DNA of 5,658 nucleotides. Origin: Chitinophagaceae bacterium (GTDB lineage: Bacteria > Bacteroidota > Bacteroidia > Chitinophagales > Chitinophagaceae). The notes under the pieces were generated by a model. The model was not told the DNA's origin. It made no database searches and saw only the letters and a list, made by a program, of their open reading frames with translations. Positions 1 to 5,658 of the stretch are shown piece by piece. The translations under genes and the position numbers were made by a program. The first letter of the stretch is position 1. Every line of letters starts with the position of its first letter. The stretch spans positions 1 through 5,658 of the forward strand of contig CANIMM010000210.1 of assembly GCA_947468255.1 (NCBI GenBank), written 5' to 3'.

Positions 1-1293
1 ACGGGCAAATTACGTGGCCCTTTGCATGGGATCCCCATACTCATCAAAGACAATATCAATTCGGGTGACAAAATGATGACGACTGCAGGCGCATTGGCAT
101 TGAAAGGGAATGTGGCAGCAAAGGACGCTTTTATAATAGGAAAACTTCGAGCAGCCGGTGCCGTGCTTTTAGGCAAAACCAATCTCAGCGAATGGGCCAA
201 CTTTCGATCTACTAGGTCGAGCAGCGGCTGGAGTAGCCGTGGCGGACAAACAAAAAATCCCTATATACTAGACCGGAGTACCAGTGGATCAAGTTCAGGC
301 TCAGGAGCGGCAGTAGCTGCAAACCTTTGCGCAATTGCGATTGGCACGGAAACGGATGGATCCATCATTGCTCCATCCTCCTTCTGTGGCATTGTGGGAA
401 TCAAACCAACAGTTGGTTTATGGAGCAGATCCGGTATCATTCCGATTTCTGCAACACAAGATACTGCCGGACCTATGACAAGAACCGTTACGGACGCTGC
501 CATATTATTAGGAGCCCTGGCTGGAATGGATGATGCCGACCCTATAACCAAACAGAGTGAGGGCAAAGGGAAAAAAGATTACACCCGTTTTTTACATCTT
601 GAAGGATTGAAAGGCAAAAGAATCGGTATCGAAAAATCTTTTCTAAAAGGAAATGAAGCAATCGTGGCAATTTATCAGCAGGCAATCGAATTGTTGAAAA
701 AAAATGGTGCCACCATCGTTGAAGTGGAATTGCTGAAGTTAACCAAACCGCTGGGGGATGCTGAATTCACTGTATTACAATATGAGTTTAAAGAGGGTGT
801 AAATCAATATCTCTCTAATGCAAATGCTAACGTAAAAAACCTGGCCGATGTAATTAGTTTTAACAAACAAAATGAAGCCATTGCTATGCCCTATTTCAAA
901 CAAGAGTTACTAGAATTGTGTGATGCAAAGGGCGGGCTACAGGAGAAAGAATATACCGATGCCCTGAAAATATCCACCAGTGCCAGAAAGATCATTGATG
1001 ACCTGATTCAACAGTACCGATTAGACGCAATCTGTTCAACGAGTTTTGGATTGGCTAACTGCATCGATCTAGTAAATGGAGATTACGACACCGGATTTTA
1101 TTTTGCACCACCAGCGGCTATGGCAGGGTATCCTCATATTACCGTGCCGATGGGAAAGGTACATGAACTTTCGATTGGACTTTCTTTTATAGCCGGAGCA
1201 TATCGAGAAGGTGAATTAATTGAAATGGCATACGCTTTTGAGCAAGCTTCAAATAAAAGGACCGCACCGAAATTTTCGAAAACACTAGTGTAA
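1..1293 (+). CDS. Amidase signature family protein, peptide-amidase-like (5' end outside window)
   Basis: This is the C-terminal 430 residues of an amidase-signature (AS) hydrolase, which cleaves amide bonds with a Ser/cis-Ser/Lys triad. The reading frame is open from base 1, and the residues before the TTG at 22 (GKLRGP, then LHGIPILIKDN) are conserved AS sequence, so the true start lies upstream. Roughly 100 residues, including any signal peptide, are missing. Counting from base 1, the triad is Lys16 (LIKDN), cis-Ser97 (in SGSSSGSG) and nucleophile Ser121 (GTETDGSI). The 24-residue Ser-Ser spacing matches fatty acid amide hydrolase and peptide amidase. The stretches GKTNLSEWANFRS, GWSSRGGQTKNP, DTAGPMTR and GYPHITVPMG resemble Stenotrophomonas peptide amidase (Pam), which removes C-terminal peptide amides, more than GatA of tRNA-dependent amidotransferase. 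The substrate is inferred only. The gene ends at a TAA about 100 bases before a shared terminator. Confidence 0.93.
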   Translation, partial: TGKLRGPLHGIPILIKDNINSGDKMMTTAGALALKGNVAAKDAFIIGKLRAAGAVLLGKTNLSEWANFRSTRSSSGWSSRGGQTKNPYILDRSTSGSSSGSGAAVAANLCAIAIGTETDGSIIAPSSFCGIVGIKPTVGLWSRSGIIPISATQDTAGPMTRTVTDAAILLGALAGMDDADPITKQSEGKGKKDYTRFLHLEGLKGKRIGIEKSFLKGNEAIVAIYQQAIELLKKNGATIVEVELLKLTKPLGDAEFTVLQYEFKEGVNQYLSNANANVKNLADVISFNKQNEAIAMPYFKQELLELCDAKGGLQEKEYTDALKISTSARKIIDDLIQQYRLDAICSTSFGLANCIDLVNGDYDTGFYFAPPAAMAGYPHITVPMGKVHELSIGLSFIAGAYREGELIEMAYAFEQASNKRTAPKFSKTLV

Positions 1294-1395
1294 ATTTCTT
1301 CAAGGGACACTAATCAGGGAAATGAAAAAATGGCAATCAGTTGTTGCTTCCCTTACAACATGAACTACTACTAATAACGCACCTTCATTGAGCGA

Positions 1396-1431
1396 CAATA
1401 AAAAACCCCGAATAAACGGGGTTTTTTATTG
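1396..1431. terminator. Bidirectional rho-independent terminator between convergent genes
   Basis: This is a perfect 15-bp inverted repeat: caataaaaaaccccg (1396-1410), a six-base loop aataaa, then cggggttttttattg (1417-1431). The GC-rich top of the stem is flanked by an A tract on one side and a T tract on the other, so a transcript from either strand gives a hairpin followed by a U run. It lies 102 bases after the amidase stop and 20 bases after the stop of the minus-strand SPFH gene, so it probably ends both transcripts. Confidence 0.9.
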
Positions 1432-1451
1432 CACCAAATTGTTGGAGTATT

Positions 1452-2390
1452 TTAAATACCTTCCTTTTTATTGTTTTCTAGTTGAGTCATTGCCATGATC
1501 TGCTTCATGGTTTTTTCCATTCCATCACTACCGCCATCTAAAAATATCACATTTCCTTTTCCATACTCTGCAAAATTCTTAATCGCTTCTACCCACATAC
1601 TGAACAAAATAACATTGGTATCTAGATTGGCCTGTTTCATTTCTGAAGCAGCCTGACTCATACCACGTGCCACTTCTTCTCTAAATAACGCAACCCCCTG
1701 ACCGCGTAATTGAGCAGCCTGGCGCTCGGCCTCTGCAGCAATTTTTATGGCGTTCCCCTCCGCTTCAGCAGCTTTGGTTTTTGTGATTAGCAATGCTTGT
1801 CCTTCATTTTCGGCAGCTGCCTTTAAATTATTACTAGCCACCACTTTACTCATGCTCGTCATGATCGCCTCATCAAAAGTAATATCATTGATTTGCAGAT
1901 CCTGTACATGATAGCCCCAGCCCTCCAGGGTGACGTCGATTTGTTCTTTCACATTGTCAACAATATCTCTACGAACATTTAACACTTCGGCCTGTTTTTT
2001 TGTTGATACAAATGCACGGATGCTTCCCTCTACGGTACGAATAAGCGCCTGCATCAGATCCTTCTCACTGATGAATTTAAAAGCCACATTTTTAATGGTT
2101 TCTTCTTCCACATTCATTACAGAAAAAAGAATCATGGATTTAAAATATACATTCGCCTGGTCGATGGTTACCGCCTGAAACTCTAATTCTACCGATCGAT
2201 TTTGAATGCTCACCCTCTTATAGATCTGATCTAAAAAAGGCACTTTAAAATTAAGTCCCGGTAGCTTTATGCTATGGTATTTTCCCAAACGGGTCACTAC
2301 GCCAATTGAACCTTGATTGATGGTAAATAAACCTCCTGCCACCACCAGGAAAATGGGGATTAGCCACCAAAAATTTCTTAATAGTTCCAT
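1452..2390 (-). CDS. SPFH/band 7 membrane protein, HIR/stomatin-type
   Basis: This is a 312-residue SPFH-domain (stomatin/prohibitin/flotillin/HflK-C) protein. Such proteins oligomerise on membranes and are thought to scaffold microdomains or modulate membrane proteases; no enzymatic activity is expected. An N-terminal hydrophobic segment (about residues 7-23, starting FWWLIPIFLVV) is followed by the SPFH core (about 25-185) with NQGSIGVVTRLGKY and LPGLNFKVPFLD. An Ala/Glu/Lys-rich predicted helical or coiled-coil region (about 189-230, with KAAEAEGNAIKIAAEAERQA) precedes a C-terminal tail. The EGWGYHVQDLQI segment (156-167) and the overall order resemble the hypersensitive-induced-reaction (HIR) branch. 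The ATG at 2390 is preferred: the only in-frame extension begins at a TTG three codons upstream, and the ATG places the hydrophobic segment directly at the N-terminus. No NfeD-type partner or protease gene is adjacent, although such partners are common for other SPFH groups. Its role here is unknown. Confidence 0.92.
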   Translation of the reverse strand: MELLRNFWWLIPIFLVVAGGLFTINQGSIGVVTRLGKYHSIKLPGLNFKVPFLDQIYKRVSIQNRSVELEFQAVTIDQANVYFKSMILFSVMNVEEETIKNVAFKFISEKDLMQALIRTVEGSIRAFVSTKKQAEVLNVRRDIVDNVKEQIDVTLEGWGYHVQDLQINDITFDEAIMTSMSKVVASNNLKAAAENEGQALLITKTKAAEAEGNAIKIAAEAERQAAQLRGQGVALFREEVARGMSQAASEMKQANLDTNVILFSMWVEAIKNFAEYGKGNVIFLDGGSDGMEKTMKQIMAMTQLENNKKEGI

Positions 2391-2525
2391 ATATATCAAT
2401 TTTGTTTGAAGATAACGCTTTTACAAGATGCCTGATAATTAGTTTTGTTAAATTACTGGGGACAAAAACAGTCCAATAGCTTTTACGGTTCCCAAAGATT
2501 CATTTTCAAATCAATGAAATGGCTG

Positions 2526-3764
2526 CTAGCTTCTCTGCTCCCATATCATGCACAAATGAACGATGGTCTCTGCAGCTTTGGCCATATCTTTGGTGCCTAC
2601 CCATTCTAGTTTACTATGAATGTTTTGCATGCCGGTAAATATATTCGGACAGGGCATACCGATATAGCTAAATCGACTGCCATCAGTGCCGCCCCGAATA
2701 CTTTCTTTTTTTACAACTAACCCTGCCCGTTGTATCGCTTCTGCGGCAAAAGCGGTGACCTGCGGGTGTTTATCTAGCACCTCTTTCATATTGCGATACT
2801 GCTCCTGCGCTTCATACCGCATCGAAGCGCCAGGGAATTGCTCCACTACCCTAGCAGCAAGCGCCTGTAACCTTTCGTGATGTCCCTGAAGCCCTGCCAA
2901 TGTAAAGTCACGCACAATCAATTGGATGGTAGCTTTTTCAGCAATCCCATTTACAGCCACCGGATGCACAAAACCTTCTCTTGCCTGCGTGGTTTCGGGG
3001 CTCCATTCATTTTTAGGAAGCGCTTCCAATATGGCCCCTGCTACCTTTAATGCATTCACCAATTTTCCTTTGGCATAACCTGGATGAACAATCACTCCTT
3101 CAATAATAATATTAGCGGCATCCGCACTGAAAGTTTCATCCTCCAAACTTCCCGCCTCTCCTCCATCGAGGGTATAGCCAAAGTCGGCCCCTAATTTTTC
3201 CATATCCACCCTCGCGGTTCCCTTACCCACTTCTTCATCTGGTGTAAATAAGATTTTGATATCCCCATGCGGGATAGCAGGATGCTGCATGAAAAAAAAT
3301 GCAGCTTCCATAATTGCGGCCACACCGCTTTTATCATCAGCCCCCAGCAGTGTTAATCCACTTGCTGTAATGATACTATGTCCGATTTGCTGTTGGAGAT
3401 AAGGTGAGCGTAAAATGCTAAGCACTTGACTGGTGTCATCAGGCAATACAATGTCTTTTCCATCATAATTTAAATGATGAATGGGCTTAACATCCGTGCC
3501 ACTGCAATCGGGTGCAGTGTCTACATGGCTGCAAAAACAAATGGTCGGAATATTCAGTTTTTTGCTATTAGCAGGAATGGTCGCATACACATAACCGAAA
3601 GCATCCGTTTCCGCATTGGATATCCCCATTGCAATGAGCTCGCTCAGCAATAGTTTACTGAGGTCTTTTTGCTTTTCTGTAGTGGGAAAGTCATTTCCCA
3701 AAGGGTCACTTTGCGTATCCAGCTGAACATAGCGTATCAACCTTTCGGCGACACTATTTTCCAT
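2526..3764 (-). CDS. pepT: Peptidase T (tripeptide aminopeptidase, M20B family)
   Basis: This is a cytosolic di-zinc aminopeptidase that releases the N-terminal residue of tripeptides, finishing peptide breakdown (EC 3.4.11.4). The 412-residue protein matches the family length (E. coli about 408) and order. Visible motifs are YVQLDTQSD at the N-terminus, SHVDTAPDCSG (metal ligand His80, catalytic-site Asp82), LLGADDKSG (bridging Asp143), FTPDEEVGKG (catalytic Glu177, ligand Glu178), TLDGG (ligand Asp200), HPGYAKG (227-233), IRGGTDG (356-362) and NIHSKLEW (ligand His383). From Glu177 onward these sit four residues after the known Salmonella positions, so the active site is complete. The ATG at 3764 is preferred because MENSVAERLIRYV aligns with the family N-terminus. 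The frame extends 20 codons upstream to a TTG at 3824, and another ATG lies at 3776, but the extension has no family likeness and a possible promoter overlaps it. It is separated by 135 bases from the SPFH gene downstream. Confidence 0.96.
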   Translation of the reverse strand: MENSVAERLIRYVQLDTQSDPLGNDFPTTEKQKDLSKLLLSELIAMGISNAETDAFGYVYATIPANSKKLNIPTICFCSHVDTAPDCSGTDVKPIHHLNYDGKDIVLPDDTSQVLSILRSPYLQQQIGHSIITASGLTLLGADDKSGVAAIMEAAFFFMQHPAIPHGDIKILFTPDEEVGKGTARVDMEKLGADFGYTLDGGEAGSLEDETFSADAANIIIEGVIVHPGYAKGKLVNALKVAGAILEALPKNEWSPETTQAREGFVHPVAVNGIAEKATIQLIVRDFTLAGLQGHHERLQALAARVVEQFPGASMRYEAQEQYRNMKEVLDKHPQVTAFAAEAIQRAGLVVKKESIRGGTDGSRFSYIGMPCPNIFTGMQNIHSKLEWVGTKDMAKAAETIVHLCMIWEQRS

Positions 3765-3796
3765 AATTTCAATCATGCATACAAGGTTTTGATAAC

Positions 3797-3825
3797 TGAA
3801 AATAGCGATTCGAACATTTTTCAAA
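3797..3825 (-). promoter_or_regulatory. Possible Bacteroidota-type promoter for pepT
   Basis: On the minus strand, TTTG (3825-3822) and TATTTTCA (3804-3797) are separated by 17 bases. This resembles the Bacteroidota sigma factor consensus TTTG, about 19 bases, TAnnTTTG, with a short spacer and two mismatches at the end of the -7 element. Transcription would start near 3790, leaving a leader of about 25 bases before the ATG at 3764. That fits the chosen start and excludes the TTG at 3824. Such short motifs occur often by chance in AT-rich DNA. Confidence 0.3.
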
Positions 3826-3850
3826 TACTCGTAGTAGTCTAATTTTAGTC

Positions 3851-3878
3851 AACCTAATTGAAGTTAAACAACTAGGTT
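3851..3878 (-). repeat. Imperfect inverted repeat between the FKBP gene and pepT
   Basis: Read on the minus strand, AACCTAGTTG and CAATTAGGTT flank an eight-base loop. They form a 10-bp stem with one G-U wobble. It lies 56 bases past the stop of the FKBP gene and 86 bases before the pepT start. There is no U tract after it, so it is a poor rho-independent terminator. It could be a weak terminator or processing hairpin for the FKBP transcript, or an operator for pepT; neither is shown. Confidence 0.35.
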
Positions 3879-3934
3879 TCACCAAAACAGATTTAAAATG
3901 ATCAACTACCCGATATCAATTAAGCGACTATAGG

Positions 3935-4363
3935 TTAACCGATTTCCACCAATTCAATATCAAATACCAATTCTTGACCTGCCAAAAAATGATTGGCATC
4001 CAAAATCACCACTTCTTCCTTAATCTCTATCACAATTACAGGAACTGGGTGCCCTGCCTCGTTGCTTAAGGTTAAAGACATTCCTGGCTCCAATTTCATA
4101 TCCTCCGGAATATTTTCTTTTGGAAATTCAATGATGGCATCTGCAGATTTTTCGCCATAGCCATCTTCGGGGGCAATATTAATGGTCTTTTTTTCACCAA
4201 TCACCATGCCAGGCATAGCGGCATCAAAACCCTTAATCATCATTCCTGCTCCCACTGTAAATTCCAGCGGTTCTCTACCTACTGAAGAGTCAAACTGCTC
4301 GCCATTGACTAATTTTCCTGTGTAATGTACCTTTACAACATCACCTTCTTTAACTTGTCCCAT
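3935..4363 (-). CDS. FKBP-type peptidyl-prolyl cis-trans isomerase, SlyD-like
   Basis: This 142-residue protein should catalyse prolyl cis-trans isomerisation and act as a folding chaperone. No signal peptide is visible, so it is probably cytosolic. The FKBP fold begins at VKVHYTGKLVNGEQFDSS (residues 10-27), with predicted active-site positions Tyr14, Asp25, Ile43 in MIKGFDAAMPGM, Tyr69 in EDGYGE and Phe134. An insert-in-flap (IF) chaperone domain of about 50 residues (about 70-122, including EFPKENIP and LEPGMSL) interrupts the FKBP domain, and DANHFLAGQELVFDIEL returns to it. This arrangement defines the SlyD subfamily. The His/Cys-rich nickel-binding tail of E. coli SlyD is absent, because the protein stops right after the last FKBP strand (VEIG). 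A nickel-delivery role for hydrogenase is therefore not supported, and I leave out the gene symbol. The start is the ATG at 4363, and the following MGQVKEGDVV fits the family. Confidence 0.95.
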   Translation of the reverse strand: MGQVKEGDVVKVHYTGKLVNGEQFDSSVGREPLEFTVGAGMMIKGFDAAMPGMVIGEKKTINIAPEDGYGEKSADAIIEFPKENIPEDMKLEPGMSLTLSNEAGHPVPVIVIEIKEEVVILDANHFLAGQELVFDIELVEIG

Positions 4364-4384
4364 TGCTTGATTTTTATGACACCC

Positions 4385-4415
4385 ATCCTTGTCGGCTTCT
4401 AGGCCTAATAAGGAT
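4385..4415 (-). promoter_or_regulatory. Possible hairpin in the FKBP gene leader
   Basis: The arms atcctt (4385-4390) and aaggat (4410-4415) can pair, and the stem can be extended by two more pairs, one of them a G-U wobble. Inside, ggc (4394-4396) and gcc (4403-4405) form a short second stem. The structure would sit 22-52 bases before the ATG at 4363. The stem is short, no known riboswitch class is recognised, and the pairing may be fortuitous. Confidence 0.25.
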
Positions 4416-4429
4416 AAAGGTGAAGTTTA

Positions 4430-4460
4430 CAATAATATGCTCTTCTAACCCCTGTTAAAA
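4430..4460 (-). promoter_or_regulatory. Possible Bacteroidota-type promoter for the FKBP gene
   Basis: On the minus strand, TTTT (4460-4457) lies 19 bases before TATTATTG (4437-4430). This resembles the Bacteroidota consensus TTTG, about 19 bases, TAnnTTTG, with one mismatch in each element. It would give a leader of roughly 60 bases that contains the small hairpin at 4385-4415. The match is suggestive only. Confidence 0.3.
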
Positions 4461-4526
4461 AGAACATTTTTTTGGCAAATTAAAACAATCAAAGTGATTA
4501 CCCAACCAATTGGAGCGTTTTATTTC

Positions 4527-4570
4527 TCCCGGAGATGGTATCTTTTTAAAAAAAGATACCATCTCCGGGA
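4527..4570. repeat. Perfect 21-bp inverted repeat (long hairpin) upstream of the NamZ-like gene
   Basis: The left arm 4527-4547 (begins tcccggagatgg, ends tcttttt) is the exact reverse complement of the right arm 4550-4570, leaving only aa at the centre. The pairing stops at both outer edges, since c4526 does not match t4571. The outer part is GC-rich, and the A/T run is at the tip rather than after the stem, so it does not look like a standard terminator on either strand. It lies in the 235-base region between two divergent genes, 28 bases before the ATG at 4599. It would be in the 5' leader if that gene's transcription starts further upstream. It could be an attenuator, the end of an unannotated small RNA, or a dispersed palindromic element. 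Confidence 0.9.
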
Positions 4571-4598
4571 TTTGAAAAACTTTACTGAACTTTGAGTT

Positions 4599-5658
4599 AT
4601 GAAGATTTTGCCATTGCTTTTAACAGTATCCATTATTTTAACTGGCAACCAGCTATTTTCCCAATTGCCAAATCAAGGCAGTAAGGCAGTTCAAAAGCTG
4701 GAAACAGGAAAAACAACAACGATTATACCTGGAGCCGAAAGAATGGAAACCTATCTACCCTTTTTGAAAGGCAAGTCAGTAGCTATTTTCGCCAACCAAA
4801 CTAGCATGGTCAAGAATAGCCATCTGGTAGATACCCTCATTAAATGCGGCATCAAGGTTGTAAAAATATTTGGACCCGAACACGGTTTTAGAGGAGAGGC
4901 AGATGCTGGAGAACAGCTAGGAGATGGAAATGATAAAAAAACAGGCATCCCCGTTATCAGCCTCTATGGCAAACACAAAAAGCCTACGCCTGAGGATCTT
5001 TCCAACGTGGATATCCTAGTATTTGATATACAAGATGTAGGGGTGCGTTTTTATACTTTTATATCATCTTTGGAATATTACCTAGAAGCCGCATTGGAAA
5101 ATCATGTTCCATTAATTATACTAGATCGTCCAAATCCCAATGGCTTCTATGTAGATGGCCCAGTGCTGGATAGAAGATTTAAAAGTTTTATCGGCATGCA
5201 ACCAATTCCTGTGGTGTATGGTATGACGGTGGGGGAATATGCCTCAATGCTGGTAGGTGAAAAATGGTTGTCGCCAGAAGCAAATACATCTTATGCCAAC
5301 CCTTCGAACAATATTTTCCAACTCAAGGTAATTCAGTGCAAAAACTATGATCACAACAGCAAATATATTTTACCGATTGCACCTTCTCCCAATTTGAAGA
5401 CAATGCAGGCCATCTACCTCTATCCTTCCACCTGCTTTTTTGAAGGTACGGTACTCAGTGAGGGAAGAGGTACGGAAGCGCCTTTTCAAATTTTTGGTCA
5501 CCCCACATTGCCCTCGAATTTATATTCCTTTACCCCAAAACCCACTGCGGGTGCAAAAAATAGCAAATGTTTTTTTCAAAAATGTTATGGATGGTATATA
5601 TCTGGAAGCAATGAAGTTATTTTGAAAAAATTGGAGAATACCCTTCAGTTAAAATACC
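4599..5658 (+). CDS. Exported DUF1343 protein, NamZ-type exo-beta-N-acetylmuramidase candidate (GH171; 3' end outside window)
   Basis: The frame is open from the ATG at 4599 to the window edge (353 codons); about 50 residues of a family near 400 are probably missing. An in-frame TGA at 4593 fixes the start region. Residues 1-22 look like a cleavable signal peptide (MKILPLLLTVSIILTG, ending LFSQ) with no lipobox Cys, so the protein is probably periplasmic. A linker to about 43 precedes the DUF1343 core. Conserved motifs are FANQTS (64-69), FGPEHGFRG (91-99, a proposed active-site segment with Glu94/His95), SLYG (121-124), DILVFDIQDVGVRFYTF (138-154), LDRPNPNG (175-182), DGPVLD (186-191) and SEGRGTE (287-293). 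Characterised members (Bacillus subtilis NamZ/YbbC, Tannerella NamZ) release terminal N-acetylmuramic acid from peptidoglycan fragments, so a cell-wall recycling or scavenging role is inferred. No amidase, MurQ or transporter partner is visible next to it in this window. Confidence 0.93.
   Translation, partial: MKILPLLLTVSIILTGNQLFSQLPNQGSKAVQKLETGKTTTIIPGAERMETYLPFLKGKSVAIFANQTSMVKNSHLVDTLIKCGIKVVKIFGPEHGFRGEADAGEQLGDGNDKKTGIPVISLYGKHKKPTPEDLSNVDILVFDIQDVGVRFYTFISSLEYYLEAALENHVPLIILDRPNPNGFYVDGPVLDRRFKSFIGMQPIPVVYGMTVGEYASMLVGEKWLSPEANTSYANPSNNIFQLKVIQCKNYDHNSKYILPIAPSPNLKTMQAIYLYPSTCFFEGTVLSEGRGTEAPFQIFGHPTLPSNLYSFTPKPTAGAKNSKCFFQKCYGWYISGSNEVILKKLENTLQLKY

Noticed and set aside
261..566. 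Minus-strand open frame of 101 codons and an overlapping plus-strand frame (327-533)
   Set aside because: Both lie inside the strongly conserved amidase core in other frames and show no recognisable protein features.
1313..1364. Possible long hairpin from agggaa and ttccct arms after the amidase stop
   Set aside because: The pairing needs a large uneven internal loop, and the strong terminator just downstream explains transcript ending better.
1930..2178. Plus-strand open frame of 82 codons
   Set aside because: It is antisense to the SPFH core and its composition is that of a reversed coding frame.
2391..2399. Upstream TTG start for the SPFH gene
   Set aside because: It adds only three residues before an ATG that directly precedes the hydrophobic N-terminus, and no ribosome binding site favours it.
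2460..2474. Short GGAC/GTCC hairpin downstream of pepT as a terminator
   Set aside because: The stem is only four base pairs and no U run follows, so it is too weak to call.
2686..2880. Plus-strand open frame of 64 codons
   Set aside because: It is antisense to conserved peptidase T sequence.
4751..4948. Minus-strand open frame of 65 codons
   Set aside because: It is antisense to the NamZ-like core, including the GPEHGFRG motif.
5440..5625. Plus-strand open frame of 61 codons
   Set aside because: It overlaps the NamZ-like gene in another frame across the SEGRGTE motif, so it is a shadow frame.
1..5658. A defence, toxin-antitoxin or other new multi-gene system
   Set aside because: All five genes belong to known housekeeping or metabolic families, are separately spaced and on mixed strands, and no mobile-element or repeat-array signals accompany them.

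Overview
The window looks like ordinary chromosomal sequence from a member of the Bacteroidota, possibly a Chitinophagaceae-type organism. This is inferred from moderately AT-rich DNA, start codons without clear Shine-Dalgarno sequences, an export signal ending in Phe-Ser-Gln, and the gene families present. The genus cannot be fixed from this window. All five protein-coding genes belong to recognisable families. I see no phage, insertion sequence, CRISPR array, tRNA or rRNA.

Layout. Bases 1-1293 (+) carry the C-terminal part of a peptide-amidase-like amidase whose start lies before the window. It converges on a minus-strand block, and a perfect 15-bp stem (1396-1431) placed between the two stop codons looks like a shared bidirectional terminator. 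The minus-strand block, read right to left, is a SlyD-like FKBP prolyl isomerase (4363-3935), peptidase T (3764-2526) and an HIR/stomatin-type SPFH membrane protein (2390-1452). Gaps of 135-170 bases between these three suggest separate transcription units rather than a tight operon. From 4599 (+) to the end of the window runs an exported DUF1343/NamZ-type (GH171) exo-acetylmuramidase candidate. It is open at the right edge, and it is read divergently from the FKBP gene.

How the genes work together. No single pathway unites them. Loosely, the amidase, tripeptidase and NamZ act on peptides or peptidoglycan fragments, while the prolyl isomerase and SPFH protein serve protein folding and membrane organisation. 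A catabolic or recycling theme is possible but unproven. All catalytic residues I could check are intact in the amidase (Lys/cis-Ser/Ser) and in peptidase T (full metal-ligand set).

The most unusual non-coding feature is a perfect 21-bp inverted repeat with a 2-base centre (4527-4570). It lies in the divergent intergenic region, 28 bases before the NamZ start, where a simple gene-end terminator is not expected. I found no convincing evidence of an undescribed multi-gene system.
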